Of a stretch of 64,000 nt of DNA, positions 24,532 to 33,912 are shown piece by piece. Position 1 is the first letter of the stretch, and each line of letters opens with the position of its first letter. Origin of the DNA: WTFY01 sp965220895 (lineage in GTDB: Bacteria > Pseudomonadota > Gammaproteobacteria > UBA4575). The translations under genes and the position numbers were made by a program. Under the pieces are notes generated by a model. That model searched no databases. It was not told the DNA's origin and was given only the letters and a program-made list of their open reading frames with translations. The stretch is from contig OZ244850.1 of the NCBI GenBank assembly GCA_965220895.1, positions 1,116,001 through 1,180,000 of the forward strand, written 5' to 3'.

Positions 24532-25911
24532 ATGAAATTCAAACCCTCCTTGGGTCTCGGACTTGTGCTGGGCATCGCCCTGAGTCTGCCCGTCAGCCTG
24601 ATGCACAGCGTGTGGGCCGACAAGGAAACCACAGCCTCGCTGCCGCTCGATGAGTTGCGCACGTTCACGGATGTCTATGCCAGGATCAAAAAGGAGTACG
24701 TCACCGAGGTTGACGACAGTGAGCTATTGAAGAACGCGATCCGTGGCATGTTGTCCGGTCTCGATTCACATTCTTCCTTTCTTGATGCAGAGCAGTTTCG
24801 CGAACTCCAGATTGGTACCACGGGTGAGTTTGGCGGGCTGGGTATCGAGGTCGGGATGGAGAATGGCTTCATCAAGGTGATCGCGCCGATTGATGATACC
24901 CCTGCACAGCGGGCCGGGGTGCAGGCCGGCGACCTGATCATCAAGCTCGATGGCGAATCGGTGAAAGGTGTGGACCTGGAAGAGGCCGTCAGGCGCATGC
25001 GTGGCAAGATCGGTTCGACGATCGAACTGACCATCGTGCGGGACGGGGAAGATGGGCCTGTGCAAGTGTCCATCACGCGCGCCATGATTCGCGTACACAG
25101 CGTACGCAGCCGCATGCTGGAGCCGGGTTTCGGATATGTGCGCATTTCAAATTTTCAATCCAAGACCACGAGCGCGCTGCATGAAGCGATCGAGGGCCTG
25201 GAAGCGGAGAACGAGGGCGAGCTGCAGGGCTTGGTGCTGGACTTGCGAAACAATCCCGGTGGACTGCTGACGGGTGCGGTTGGAGTCTCGGATGTCTTCT
25301 TGCAGGATAATGCCCTGATCGTTTATATCAAGGGACGGGCGGGTGATTCGGAACTGAAATACTCCGCAAGCACCAATGATTTGCTCGACGGTGCCCCGTT
25401 GGTGGTGCTGATCAATCAGGGGTCGGCCTCCGCTTCGGAAATCGTTGCAGGCGCCATGCAGGACCACAATCGAGGCACGGTCCTGGGGGCCACGTCGTTT
25501 GGCAAGGGCTCTGTGCAAACCATCCTGCCGCTCAAGGACAACACCGCACTGAAACTGACCACCGCACGTTACTACACGCCTTCTGGCCGCTCGATCCAGG
25601 ACGCGGGCATCGTGCCGGATGTTTTGCTGAAGCCCGCCGAGGCGGAAGACAAGGAAGCCGATGCGAACGAAATGAGCGGGACAGTCGAGGAGCTCCTGCA
25701 GGATGAGCCGGTCGAGGATTCGGTGCCATCTCACGATACGGCCTCGGTCGTAATCCTCCCCGAGCGTGGCGAAGACGACACTACCGACTATGAACTGGAT
25801 GAGGCGCTCAAGCAGCTGAAGGCCATGGCTCAACCACCAGCTTCGAGTCAGGCCGCCAGTCTGACTCCAGGTGATCAGCTTTCAAAAGTTGTCGAACCGG
25901 ATATACAATAA
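24532..25911 (+). CDS. ctpA: Carboxyl-terminal processing peptidase, S41 family
   Basis: Periplasmic serine protease with PDZ domain (459 residues). A signal peptide covers about residues 1-30. The PDZ domain lies at about 85-170 (GGLGIEVGMENGFIKVIAPI). The catalytic dyad is Ser300 in GSASASE and Lys325 in TSFGKGSVQ, 25 residues apart as in Prc. The C-terminal ~90 residues are acidic and low complexity. The start has GGAG upstream and skips an 11-codon extension. Placement after envC is frequent in gammaproteobacteria and suggests a link to cell-wall hydrolase turnover. Confidence 0.94.
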   Translation: MKFKPSLGLGLVLGIALSLPVSLMHSVWADKETTASLPLDELRTFTDVYARIKKEYVTEVDDSELLKNAIRGMLSGLDSHSSFLDAEQFRELQIGTTGEFGGLGIEVGMENGFIKVIAPIDDTPAQRAGVQAGDLIIKLDGESVKGVDLEEAVRRMRGKIGSTIELTIVRDGEDGPVQVSITRAMIRVHSVRSRMLEPGFGYVRISNFQSKTTSALHEAIEGLEAENEGELQGLVLDLRNNPGGLLTGAVGVSDVFLQDNALIVYIKGRAGDSELKYSASTNDLLDGAPLVVLINQGSASASEIVAGAMQDHNRGTVLGATSFGKGSVQTILPLKDNTALKLTTARYYTPSGRSIQDAGIVPDVLLKPAEAEDKEADANEMSGTVEELLQDEPVEDSVPSHDTASVVILPERGEDDTTDYELDEALKQLKAMAQPPASSQAASLTPGDQLSKVVEPDIQ

Positions 25912-25940
25912 AATTCAAGATCAGCTTAAAGGGTAAACCT

Positions 25941-26492
25941 ATGGCAACCGTACTGATTCCGCTTGCAGAAGGGTTCGAAGAACTGGAAGCGGTGACCATT
26001 ATTGATTTGCTGCGCCGTGCAGATATTGAAGTCATCACGGCCAGCCTGGATGGGCAGACCGTCACCGCATCGCGTGGCACCCGGGTGATCGCCGACACCT
26101 CGGTGGACAAGGTTCTGGAGCAGGACTTCGACATGGTGGTCCTGCCCGGTGGACTGCCGGGAGCCGACCACCTGGATGCCGATGATCGTATCCACAGGAT
26201 CTTGCAGCGCGCGGCCGAGAATGAGCGCCCCATCGGTGCGATCTGTGCCGCTCCCAAGGTGCTGGCCAGCGGTGGCCTGCTGGACCACAAGAAGGTTACC
26301 GCCTATCCCGGGGTGCTGGACCCGCAATCTCTGGGCAGCACCCAGATTACGGATGCAGCTGTTCAGCAGGACGGCAACATCCTGACCTCTCGCGGTCCGG
26401 GGACTGCGATGGACTTTGCCCTGGAAATCATCGCCTGTCTGTCCGGCGCCGACAAACGCGATGAGGTGGAAGCCGCTTTGCTTCGCAGCTGA
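25941..26492 (+). CDS. yajL: DJ-1/YajL family protein
   Basis: Flavodoxin-like alpha/beta protein of 183 residues from the DJ-1/PfpI superfamily. The nucleophile-elbow cysteine is Cys102 in GAICAAPKVLA, with the partner glutamate in EGFEELE (about residue 14). YajL has been described as an oxidative-stress chaperone and as a glyoxal-related enzyme, but its exact activity is debated. It starts 29 bp after ctpA and may share its transcript. Confidence 0.92.
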   Translation: MATVLIPLAEGFEELEAVTIIDLLRRADIEVITASLDGQTVTASRGTRVIADTSVDKVLEQDFDMVVLPGGLPGADHLDADDRIHRILQRAAENERPIGAICAAPKVLASGGLLDHKKVTAYPGVLDPQSLGSTQITDAAVQQDGNILTSRGPGTAMDFALEIIACLSGADKRDEVEAALLRS

Positions 26493-26512
26493 AAAAACCC
26501 GGCTACGCCGGG
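26492..26512 (-). terminator. Intrinsic terminator of the ileS-lspA operon
   Basis: On the minus strand CCCGGC-GTA-GCCGGG is followed by TTTTTT. The lspA stop codon (26503-26505) lies within the hairpin. On the plus strand the same stem is followed only by GGCTTTTG, so it should be weaker for yajL. Confidence 0.85.
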
Positions 26513-27012
26513 GGCTTTTGAAACAGGGTCTGCAGCAAGACCAGCACAACTCCTAGGAAAATTGCCGAGTCGGCAAGATTGAATGTCGGCCAATGACAGG
26601 TCGCCTCATTCAGGCGATAGAAGAATGGCAGGCAGGAATCGCCGGAGTGGTAGTACCAGTCGATAAAGTCCGTGACTTTCCCGAATACGATGCGGTCGAT
26701 CACGTTGCCGATCGCACCTCCCAGTACCAGTGCTAGGCCGCAGGCCAGGAGTTTCTCCCCGGTATCCAGGGTTTTAAGCCAGACCAGGATGAAAGCACTG
26801 ATTACAATGGCGAGCAGCGACAGGAACCAGCGTTGCCACCCCCCGGCCTGGCTGAGAAAACTGAATGCAGCCCCCTCGTTGAAGGTCAGTGAAAGATTGA
26901 AATAGGGCAGCAGGGCCACGGGCTCATACTGAACCAGGTACTGCAAGGCGGCCTGCTTGCCGAGTTGATCGGCAAGGATCACCAGCAGGCTCAGCCAGAG
27001 CCACTTAAGCAT
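26503..27012 (-). CDS. lspA: Lipoprotein signal peptidase (signal peptidase II)
   Basis: Inner-membrane aspartyl protease that removes signal peptides from prolipoproteins. The 169-residue protein has four transmembrane helices, the conserved NEGAAFS segment, and the two catalytic aspartates Asp115 (GKVTDFIDWY) and Asp148 (FNLADSAI). Its start overlaps the end of ileS by 8 bp, so translation is probably coupled. Confidence 0.97.
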   Translation of the reverse strand: MLKWLWLSLLVILADQLGKQAALQYLVQYEPVALLPYFNLSLTFNEGAAFSFLSQAGGWQRWFLSLLAIVISAFILVWLKTLDTGEKLLACGLALVLGGAIGNVIDRIVFGKVTDFIDWYYHSGDSCLPFFYRLNEATCHWPTFNLADSAIFLGVVLVLLQTLFQKPPA

Positions 27013-29839
27013 AGAAACGTGACTCGCCCGAACCGCCGGGCAGATTGCTTACGCAACGCAGACAGATTTGCGGGTGTTGCGCGTCCTTTCCTACGTCCTC
27101 GCGGTAATGCCAGCAGCGAATGCATTTCGGGTGAGGCGACTTTTGTAACTGAATGAAGTACTCGTTGCCATGAGTATCCAGTACCCGGGTGGCCGTCTTC
27201 GGCACTTCTTCATTGTGAACGAGGCGCGCCTCGGATGTGATGAAGACGAAGCGAAGTTCATCGTTTTCGATCTTGGAAAGGCAGTCGGGAGCACCCCAGA
27301 TATCCACCTCTGCATCCAGCGATGAGCCGATGACCTTTTCATTGCGCAGTGTCTCCAGCTGTTTGCCAATGTGCTTTCGGGCCTCAAGTATGATCTCCCA
27401 GTCCGCATCGGTCACCTTGCCCGGGCTGGCGAAATCATCTAGGTCGTACCAGGTCTGTACGAACACCGGATCCTCGCGAGGGCCGGGCAGATGCTGCCAG
27501 GCTTCCTCCGCCGTGAAGCTCAGGATCGGCGCGACCCAGCGGACCAACGCCTCGGCAATGTGAAACATGGCGGTCTGGGCTGACCTGCGCGCCCGGCTGT
27601 CCGTCTGCATCGTGTATTGCCGGTCCTTGACGATATCAAGATAGTCGCTGCCGAGTTCCAGCACGCAAAAGTTGTGAACCAGGGTGTAGATCCGGTGAAA
27701 CTGGTAGCGTTCGTAGTAATCGATGATCTGTTGCTGGAGCTGTCGGGTCTTGTACACGATCCAGTAGTCCAGGGCCACCATATCGCGGCCCGGTACACGG
27801 TCGCGCGCCGGGTCGAAGCCACTCAGGTTCGACAACAGGTAACGGGTCGTATTGCGGATTCGCCGGTAGGCATCCGAGGTGCGGCTGAGAATTTCGTCGG
27901 ACACGTTGAGTTCTGCACCGTAGTCGGTGGCGGCCACCCAAAGACGCAGCACGTCAGCACCCAGCGCATTGCATATCTTCTGCGGTGTGACCACATTGCC
28001 GAGGGACTTCGACATTTTCTTGCCATCGGCATCCACGGTAAACCCGTGGGTGAGCACCTGTTCGTAGGGCGCAATTCCGTGCATGGCCACCGAGGTCTTC
28101 AGGGAAGACTGGAACCAGCCGCGGTGCTGGTCGGAACCTTCAAGGTACAGGCTGGCACGTTTGTGGTTTTCAAGATCAATCCCGAGTCGTTTCCGGGCCA
28201 CGGCATAATGGGTGACTCCAGAGTCAAACCAGACATCCAGCGTGTCGGTGACCTTCCTGTAGGATTCGCTGTCCTCCCCGAGCAGCTCTTTCGCGTCCAG
28301 TCCATACCAGGCGTCCATGCCCTGCTGTTCAATTTTCTGCGCCACCTTTTCGACAAGTTGTACCGTATCAGGATGGGGTTCCTCCGTGGTTTTGTGTATG
28401 AAAAAGGCAATCGGCACCCCCCAGGTGCGTTGCCTTGAGATACACCAGTCTGGACTGCTGGCAAGCATGGCGGTGATGCGAGCCTTGCCCCATTCGGGGA
28501 CCCAGCGCACCTGCTCGATTTGTTCACGGGCAGTTTTCAGCAAATCCTTGGCGTGCATGCTGATGAACCATTGTGGCGTTGCGCGGTAGACCAGCGGCAC
28601 TTTCGTGCGCCAGCAATGCGGCAGGCTGTGATGCAGGTCAGTGTGGTGCAGCAGTTTCCCCCTGTCGGTCAAGGTGTCGATGATTTTCGGGTCCACCTTG
28701 AAGACGTGGTCTCCTGCAAACAAGCCGGTATGTTCCTTGAATATCCCGTGGTCATCCACCAGGTTCAGGGTCCCTAGGGCATACCTCTTGCCGACTTCAA
28801 AGTCGTCAACACCGTGATCAGGAGCGGTATGTACCGCGCCTGTTCCGGTCTCGACCGTGACGTGGCCCCCCAGGATGACGGGCACGGTCTTGTCATAGAA
28901 CGGGTGCTGCAGCTGCAGCTGCTCGAGTTGCTGTCCCTTGACGTGACCCACCACGGCATGTTCCTCGACGCCATAACGTTGCATGCAGGTCTCCAGGAGC
29001 GCCTCGGCCAGCAACACACGTTCCAGGCCGCAGTTGCCCTCGAACTCCGCGACGACGTAATCCAGTTCGGGATTGACGCACACGGCCTGGTTGGCGGGCA
29101 GGGTCCACGGTGTCGTCGTCCAGATGGCAACGGACAGCGGTCCCCGGCCGGTGAGTGTGTTGAGTCTTTCTGCCAGGGCACTCTCGTTGGCGACGCTAAA
29201 ACGCACATCGATGGCGGGCGAGGTTTTCTCGTGGTATTCCACCTCGGTTTCTGCCAGTGCTGAGGCATCCACCACGTTCCAGTAGACCGGCTTGAAGCCG
29301 CGGACAATGTGGCCTTTGGCATACAGTTTGCCCAGTGACCGCACGATGTCGGCTTCGACCCCGAAATCCATGGTGAGGTAGGGCTTGTTCCAGTCACCAA
29401 AAATACCCAGCCGTTTGAAATCCTCACGTTGCTTGGCAATCTGCTTGCTGGCAAATTCGCGGCAGGCCGCACGGAATTCGCTATGGTTTCTCCGGGTCCC
29501 CGCCTTACCGATTTTTTTCTGCACCTGGTGTTCGATGGGCAAGCCGTGACAGTCCCAGCCCGGCACGTAGGGTGCATCGAAGCCCGCCAGGGTTTTGCTT
29601 TTTACAATAATGTCTTTCAGGATCTTGTTGACCGCATGGCCGATATGGATATCCCCGTTCGCATAGGGAGGACCGTCGTGCAGAATGAAAGTCCGCGCGC
29701 CACTTCGCATCTTCCGGATTTGCTGGTACACGTCCCGGTCCTCCCAATCCCTTAATATCTTGGGTTCCCGTTGGGCAAGATTGCCCTTCATGGGAAAAGA
29801 GGTTTTAGGCAGGTTCAGGGTGTCTTTGTAGTCGCTCAT
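27005..29839 (-). CDS. ileS: Isoleucyl-tRNA synthetase
   Basis: Class I aminoacyl-tRNA synthetase of 944 residues (E. coli 938). It shows the HIGH motif in PYANGDIHIGHAVN (about 59-72), the KMSKS motif in GKKMSKSLGNVV (about 605), an editing domain containing TTTPWTLPANQAV, and C-terminal zinc cysteines CIRCWHYR and CLRCVSNL. The zinc-type C-terminus indicates the bacterial (IleRS1-like) enzyme. It lies in the murJ-ribF-ileS-lspA block, with 9 bp after ribF. Confidence 0.98.
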   Translation of the reverse strand: MSDYKDTLNLPKTSFPMKGNLAQREPKILRDWEDRDVYQQIRKMRSGARTFILHDGPPYANGDIHIGHAVNKILKDIIVKSKTLAGFDAPYVPGWDCHGLPIEHQVQKKIGKAGTRRNHSEFRAACREFASKQIAKQREDFKRLGIFGDWNKPYLTMDFGVEADIVRSLGKLYAKGHIVRGFKPVYWNVVDASALAETEVEYHEKTSPAIDVRFSVANESALAERLNTLTGRGPLSVAIWTTTPWTLPANQAVCVNPELDYVVAEFEGNCGLERVLLAEALLETCMQRYGVEEHAVVGHVKGQQLEQLQLQHPFYDKTVPVILGGHVTVETGTGAVHTAPDHGVDDFEVGKRYALGTLNLVDDHGIFKEHTGLFAGDHVFKVDPKIIDTLTDRGKLLHHTDLHHSLPHCWRTKVPLVYRATPQWFISMHAKDLLKTAREQIEQVRWVPEWGKARITAMLASSPDWCISRQRTWGVPIAFFIHKTTEEPHPDTVQLVEKVAQKIEQQGMDAWYGLDAKELLGEDSESYRKVTDTLDVWFDSGVTHYAVARKRLGIDLENHKRASLYLEGSDQHRGWFQSSLKTSVAMHGIAPYEQVLTHGFTVDADGKKMSKSLGNVVTPQKICNALGADVLRLWVAATDYGAELNVSDEILSRTSDAYRRIRNTTRYLLSNLSGFDPARDRVPGRDMVALDYWIVYKTRQLQQQIIDYYERYQFHRIYTLVHNFCVLELGSDYLDIVKDRQYTMQTDSRARRSAQTAMFHIAEALVRWVAPILSFTAEEAWQHLPGPREDPVFVQTWYDLDDFASPGKVTDADWEIILEARKHIGKQLETLRNEKVIGSSLDAEVDIWGAPDCLSKIENDELRFVFITSEARLVHNEEVPKTATRVLDTHGNEYFIQLQKSPHPKCIRCWHYREDVGKDAQHPQICLRCVSNLPGGSGESRFYA

Positions 29840-29848
29840 CTTCGGGCT

Positions 29849-30781
29849 TCAGGCAGCGATCCTGAAATGCTCTTTTGCCATTTCGGCGTCTGCACGTATC
29901 TGGTTTTTCAATTCTTCAAGTGAATTGAATTTTTGTTCCTCGCGAATTTTCTTGCTGAAAAATACTGTGAGGTGTTTTCCGTAGAGCATTCGCGAGAAGT
30001 TGAACAGGTGGACTTCGATCTGGGTGCGCGTACCGGCGACCGTGGGCCGATGCCCCACATTGGTCACACCCAGGGCCTCGGTGTCATTCTCGATCTTCAC
30101 CTTGGTTGCGAATACGCCACTGATCGGGGAAAACCTGCGTTTGACCGGGATATTCGCTGTCGGGAAACCGAGGTCTTGTCCCCGTTGGTCGCCGTGTATC
30201 ACGCGCCCGGACATGCTGTACATGCGCCCGAGCATCTGTTCTGCAAGGTCCAGTCTGCCGTTGGCAAGGTGGTCTCGGATCAAAGAGCTGCTGACACGTT
30301 CTTCATTGACGACGAAGCCTTCGGTGTTCTCGACGCCGAAGCCCAGCTCGCTCCCCATGTCCACCAGCAAGGAATAATCACCCTTGCGGTCTTTCCCGAA
30401 ACGGAAGTCATCGCCAACCGTCAGGTGCTTGATGTTCAGGCCTGAGATCAGGATGTCCCTGACAAAGGTTTCGGGAGGCATGCTGGCCAGCATCCGGTTA
30501 AATGAAAGACATACGAAACGGTCGATCCCGAGATCCCGGAGCAGGCCGAATTTTTCTCTGAAGTTGGTCAGTCTCGCCGGCGCCCGGCTGCCCCGGAAAA
30601 ACTCCTTGGCCGACGGCTCAAAGGCGATCACCATGGAAGGCAACCCCAGCGCCTGGCTTCTCGACTGTAATTTACTCAAAACGGTCTGGTGACCCCGGTG
30701 CACACCGTCAAAGTTGCCGATGGTGGCCACGGATGCCACGGAACGTCCTGTTCCGGTACCGAGGTATCTCGTTAGCTGCAT
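29849..30781 (-). CDS. ribF: Bifunctional riboflavin kinase/FAD synthetase
   Basis: Converts riboflavin to FMN and then FAD. The 310-residue protein has an N-terminal nucleotidyltransferase domain (GNFDGVHRGHQ, about 22-32; later RDILISGLNIKHLTVGDDFRFGKDRKGD) and a C-terminal kinase domain (GDQRGQDLGFPTANIPVKRRFSPISGVFA). It precedes ileS by 9 bp, the standard arrangement in gammaproteobacteria. Confidence 0.97.
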   Translation of the reverse strand: MQLTRYLGTGTGRSVASVATIGNFDGVHRGHQTVLSKLQSRSQALGLPSMVIAFEPSAKEFFRGSRAPARLTNFREKFGLLRDLGIDRFVCLSFNRMLASMPPETFVRDILISGLNIKHLTVGDDFRFGKDRKGDYSLLVDMGSELGFGVENTEGFVVNEERVSSSLIRDHLANGRLDLAEQMLGRMYSMSGRVIHGDQRGQDLGFPTANIPVKRRFSPISGVFATKVKIENDTEALGVTNVGHRPTVAGTRTQIEVHLFNFSRMLYGKHLTVFFSKKIREEQKFNSLEELKNQIRADAEMAKEHFRIAA

Positions 30782-30817
30782 AACATCAAAGACCCGTTCA
30801 TGAAACCGTGTCGGCGC

Positions 30818-32383
30818 TTACGGTTGCAGCACAAACGAATTCCTGCGTACCCCCAGCAAGGCCAACGCGCCAATATACAGCACAAGCCCTGACAGCATAA
30901 AGCCCAACAAGGCCATGATACGTTCGGCCACATCCCAGTTCAGCCACTGGTGAGCCCCGGGCAAGATCCACATCAGTGCAATTCCCATCACCGCCGTGGC
31001 CGTCAGGACCTGGGTCAGGTACTTCATCCAGCCTGTCGGCAAGACCAGGGCTGTCGAGCCTTTCAGCCTGTAGAACAGCAGTGCGGCATTCAGATAGGCG
31101 GACAATGAGGTGGCCAGGGCCAGGGCGGCATGCGGGGCGGCAAGATCCCATTGCAGCCAGACCCAGACGAAGGCGAGGTTCAGGACGATATTGCAGGCCA
31201 TGGCAATCACCCCGATTTTTACCGGAGTCTTGGTATCCTGGCGTGAATAGAACCCGGGTGCCAGCACCTTGATCAGGATGAACGCCGGCAGTCCCAGCGC
31301 ATAGGCCTTCAGGCTGGTGGATGCCATCAGCGTGTCTGTGGCGGTAAATTCCCGGTACTGGATCAACGATGTCAGAATCGGGCTGGCCAGCAGGATTAGG
31401 CCAACGGTCGCGGGAATCGAAATGAACACGGAAAGCCGCAACGCCCAGTCAAGCGTCATGCTGAACTCGTGGGTGGAGTGGTTGACGTACTGCCGGGACA
31501 GCCGGGGCAGGATGATGGTCGCCATGGCTACGCCGAAAATGGCCAGCGGGAGTTCCACAAAGCGGTCCGAGATGTACAGCCAGCTGATGCTGCCAACGGC
31601 CAGGAATGAAGCGATCAACGTGTTGATCAGCAGGTTGATCTGCACTACGGACGAGCCGAAAATGGCGGGCAGCATCAGCCGCATGATTTTGTGCACGCCT
31701 TCCTTGGCGCCATGCAATGAAACCTTCGGCAGCACACCCAGTGCCGATAAGAAGGGAAGCTGGAAGGCCAGCTGGACAATGCCGGCAACAAACACGCCCC
31801 ATGCCAGTGCGACCACGGGTTGCTCCATTTCCGGGGCCAGCCACAGGGTTGCGGCGATCAGTGACAGGTTCAAGAACACCGGCGTGAAGGCCGGTACTGC
31901 AAAGCGGTTGAAGGTGTTCAGGATACTCGCCGACAAGGCGGTCAGCGAGATGAACAGTATGTACGGGAAGGTAATGCGCAGCATCTGTGTGGCAAGATCA
32001 AACCGTGTGTTGTCACCGATAAAGCCCGGGGCGAAGATGTATATCAGGGCGGGTGCGAGTAAAACCCCCAGAACACTGACCAGGAAAAGAATGACGCTGA
32101 GGGTCCCGGCCACATGATTGATGAGTGCCTGCAGTTCCGCTTGCGAGCGCTGTTCCTTGTATTCGGACAGGACCGGCACGAAAGCCTGTGAAAAAGCGCC
32201 TTCAGCAAAAAGGCGTCGCAGGAAATTCGGGATGCGGAAGGCTACGAAAAAAGCATCGGTTCCGCCGGTGGCGCCCAGGAAGATAAAGATCACGGCATCC
32301 CTGAGATATCCGAATACTCTTGAGACGGCCGTGATTCCGCCTGTGACGGCGGTGGATTTGAACAGGGCTCGATGTTCAGCCAT
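30818..32383 (-). CDS. murJ: Lipid II flippase MurJ
   Basis: Polytopic inner-membrane protein of the MOP superfamily that flips lipid II for peptidoglycan synthesis. The 521-residue protein has about 14 hydrophobic segments. Family hallmarks are the N-terminal SRVFGYLRDAVIFIFLGATGGTDAFFVAFRIPNFLRRLFAEGAFSQAFVP-like stretch and the RLMLPAIFGSSVVQINLLINT region. rpsT lies divergently 106 bp away and ribF follows, as in E. coli relatives. Confidence 0.96.
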   Translation of the reverse strand: MAEHRALFKSTAVTGGITAVSRVFGYLRDAVIFIFLGATGGTDAFFVAFRIPNFLRRLFAEGAFSQAFVPVLSEYKEQRSQAELQALINHVAGTLSVILFLVSVLGVLLAPALIYIFAPGFIGDNTRFDLATQMLRITFPYILFISLTALSASILNTFNRFAVPAFTPVFLNLSLIAATLWLAPEMEQPVVALAWGVFVAGIVQLAFQLPFLSALGVLPKVSLHGAKEGVHKIMRLMLPAIFGSSVVQINLLINTLIASFLAVGSISWLYISDRFVELPLAIFGVAMATIILPRLSRQYVNHSTHEFSMTLDWALRLSVFISIPATVGLILLASPILTSLIQYREFTATDTLMASTSLKAYALGLPAFILIKVLAPGFYSRQDTKTPVKIGVIAMACNIVLNLAFVWVWLQWDLAAPHAALALATSLSAYLNAALLFYRLKGSTALVLPTGWMKYLTQVLTATAVMGIALMWILPGAHQWLNWDVAERIMALLGFMLSGLVLYIGALALLGVRRNSFVLQP

Positions 32384-32417
32384 TCTGTACCTGGAGTGCG
32401 GGCCTAGGGAGGAGGGG

Positions 32418-32446
32418 TTGACATTTATTTATCTTACTACCATAGT
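32418..32446 (+). promoter_or_regulatory. Sigma-70 promoter of rpsT
   Basis: Perfect TTGACA (32418-32423), 17-bp spacer, CATAGT (32441-32446, four of six). This would give a 5' leader of about 37 nt before the rpsT start. Confidence 0.65.
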
Positions 32447-32489
32447 TCGCAGCCCGGACGCAGAATCCGAGCAGAAAAGCGATTAGACA

Positions 32490-32750
32490 TTGGCCAATTC
32501 CCCCTCAGCAAGAAAGCGTGCACGTCAGGCGGTCAAGCACCGCCAGCACAATGTGAGTCAACGCACAAAATTGCGTACGCGAATCAAAGCGGTGGTCAAA
32601 TCGATTCATGCGGGGGACAAGGCTGCAGCAGAAGATGCATTCAAGCTGGCCCAGCCTAGCATTGATTCGGCCGTCGGCAAAAAACTGATCCATGCCAACA
32701 AGGCCGCCCGTCATAAAAGCCGTCTGAACGCACGCATCAAAGCCATGTAG
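32490..32750 (+). CDS. rpsT: 30S ribosomal protein S20
   Basis: Small basic 16S rRNA-binding protein, 86 residues, beginning MANSPSARKRARQAVKHRQHN and rich in Lys, Arg and Ala throughout. Translation starts at a TTG codon (32490), the same rare choice made by E. coli rpsT, where the weak start is part of autogenous repression by S20. It is divergent from murJ and followed by the convergent proB. Confidence 0.96.
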   Translation: MANSPSARKRARQAVKHRQHNVSQRTKLRTRIKAVVKSIHAGDKAAAEDAFKLAQPSIDSAVGKKLIHANKAARHKSRLNARIKAM

Positions 32751-32784
32751 CCCTGGCGACGCTGGCATTGCATCATCTGATCCA

Positions 32785-33912
32785 CTAAAGAATCACCAGA
32801 TTATCCCGGTGAATCAGTTCCGGCGCATCCACGTAGCCCAGCACGGCTTCGATTTCTGTGCTGAGTCTTCCTTGAAGTTTGCGCGCCTCCTCAGATGAAT
32901 AGTTCGCAAGACCGCGTGCAATCTCCTGTCCGCTGCGATTGAGGCAGCTGACCACTTCTCCACGTTCGAAGTCCCCCTTGACATCTTCAACTCCGATCGC
33001 GAGCAGGCTTTTTCCCGACTTGCAGATGACGGCACTGGCACCGTCATCCAGAAACAGTTCACCACGGGTGTACAGCTGATTTGCGATCCACTGTTTGCGA
33101 GCGACGAGGGGTTCCGCGTCCGGCAAGAGCAGTGAACCGCACGATGCGTCTTTTGAAATCTTGTTGAGGATGTCCGGTGTATTCCCGGAGGCGACGATGG
33201 TCGCAGCTCCGGCACGAGCTGCAATCCGTGCCGCTGAAACCTTGGTGAGCATGCCGCCCCTGCCGGTCTGTCTGGCACTGGGACCTGCAGCATGGTCGAG
33301 CAGCGGGTCGTTGGCAGAAATCTCGTCAATCAGGGGCGCGCTGACCTGATCGCCCGGAGGTGCCTCATAGATGCCTTCCTGGTCGGTCAGGATGATCAGG
33401 AGGCTGGCCTCAACCAGATTGCTGACGAGGGCTGCCAGCGTATCGTTGTCTCCGAACTTGATTTCGTCGGTGGCTACCGTGTCATTTTCGTTGACCACCG
33501 GAACGGTTTTCATCTCCAGCAACTTGCGCAGTGTGGTGCGCGCATTCAGGTATCGCTTGCGATCCTGCAGGTCGGCGTGCGTGAGCAGTACCTGGGCGCT
33601 GTGCAGGTTGTGTTGCTGTAAGCAGGATTCGTATGCCTGGACCAGCCCCATCTGGCCGACTGCGGCAGCCGCCTGCAACTCGTAGATTGCACGCGGACGT
33701 TTTTGCCAGGCCAGCCGGTTCATGCCCTCTGCGATGGCACCGGAAGAGGTCAGGATCACCTCCTTGCCTGCGTTCACCAGAGAGGCGATTTGCGAAGCCA
33801 GCCCGGAGATGGCCTCCATGTTCAGGCCATGGCCGTCCTCGGTGACCAGGGAACTCCCGACCTTGACCACCCAGCGTTTCCCGGAAATGGCGTGGTTACG
33901 CTTGCTGTCCAT
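32785..33912 (-). CDS. proB: Glutamate 5-kinase
   Basis: First enzyme of proline synthesis; phosphorylates glutamate. The 375-residue protein has the amino-acid kinase fold with WVVKVGSSLVTEDG at the N-terminus, the substrate loops NENDTVATDEIKFGDNDTLAALV and TDQEGIYEAPP, GRGGMLTKVSAA, and a C-terminal PUA domain (about 280-365). It overlaps the end of obgE by 17 bp. The rplU-rpmA-obgE-proB order is common in proteobacteria. Confidence 0.96.
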   Translation of the reverse strand: MDSKRNHAISGKRWVVKVGSSLVTEDGHGLNMEAISGLASQIASLVNAGKEVILTSSGAIAEGMNRLAWQKRPRAIYELQAAAAVGQMGLVQAYESCLQQHNLHSAQVLLTHADLQDRKRYLNARTTLRKLLEMKTVPVVNENDTVATDEIKFGDNDTLAALVSNLVEASLLIILTDQEGIYEAPPGDQVSAPLIDEISANDPLLDHAAGPSARQTGRGGMLTKVSAARIAARAGAATIVASGNTPDILNKISKDASCGSLLLPDAEPLVARKQWIANQLYTRGELFLDDGASAVICKSGKSLLAIGVEDVKGDFERGEVVSCLNRSGQEIARGLANYSSEEARKLQGRLSTEIEAVLGYVDAPELIHRDNLVIL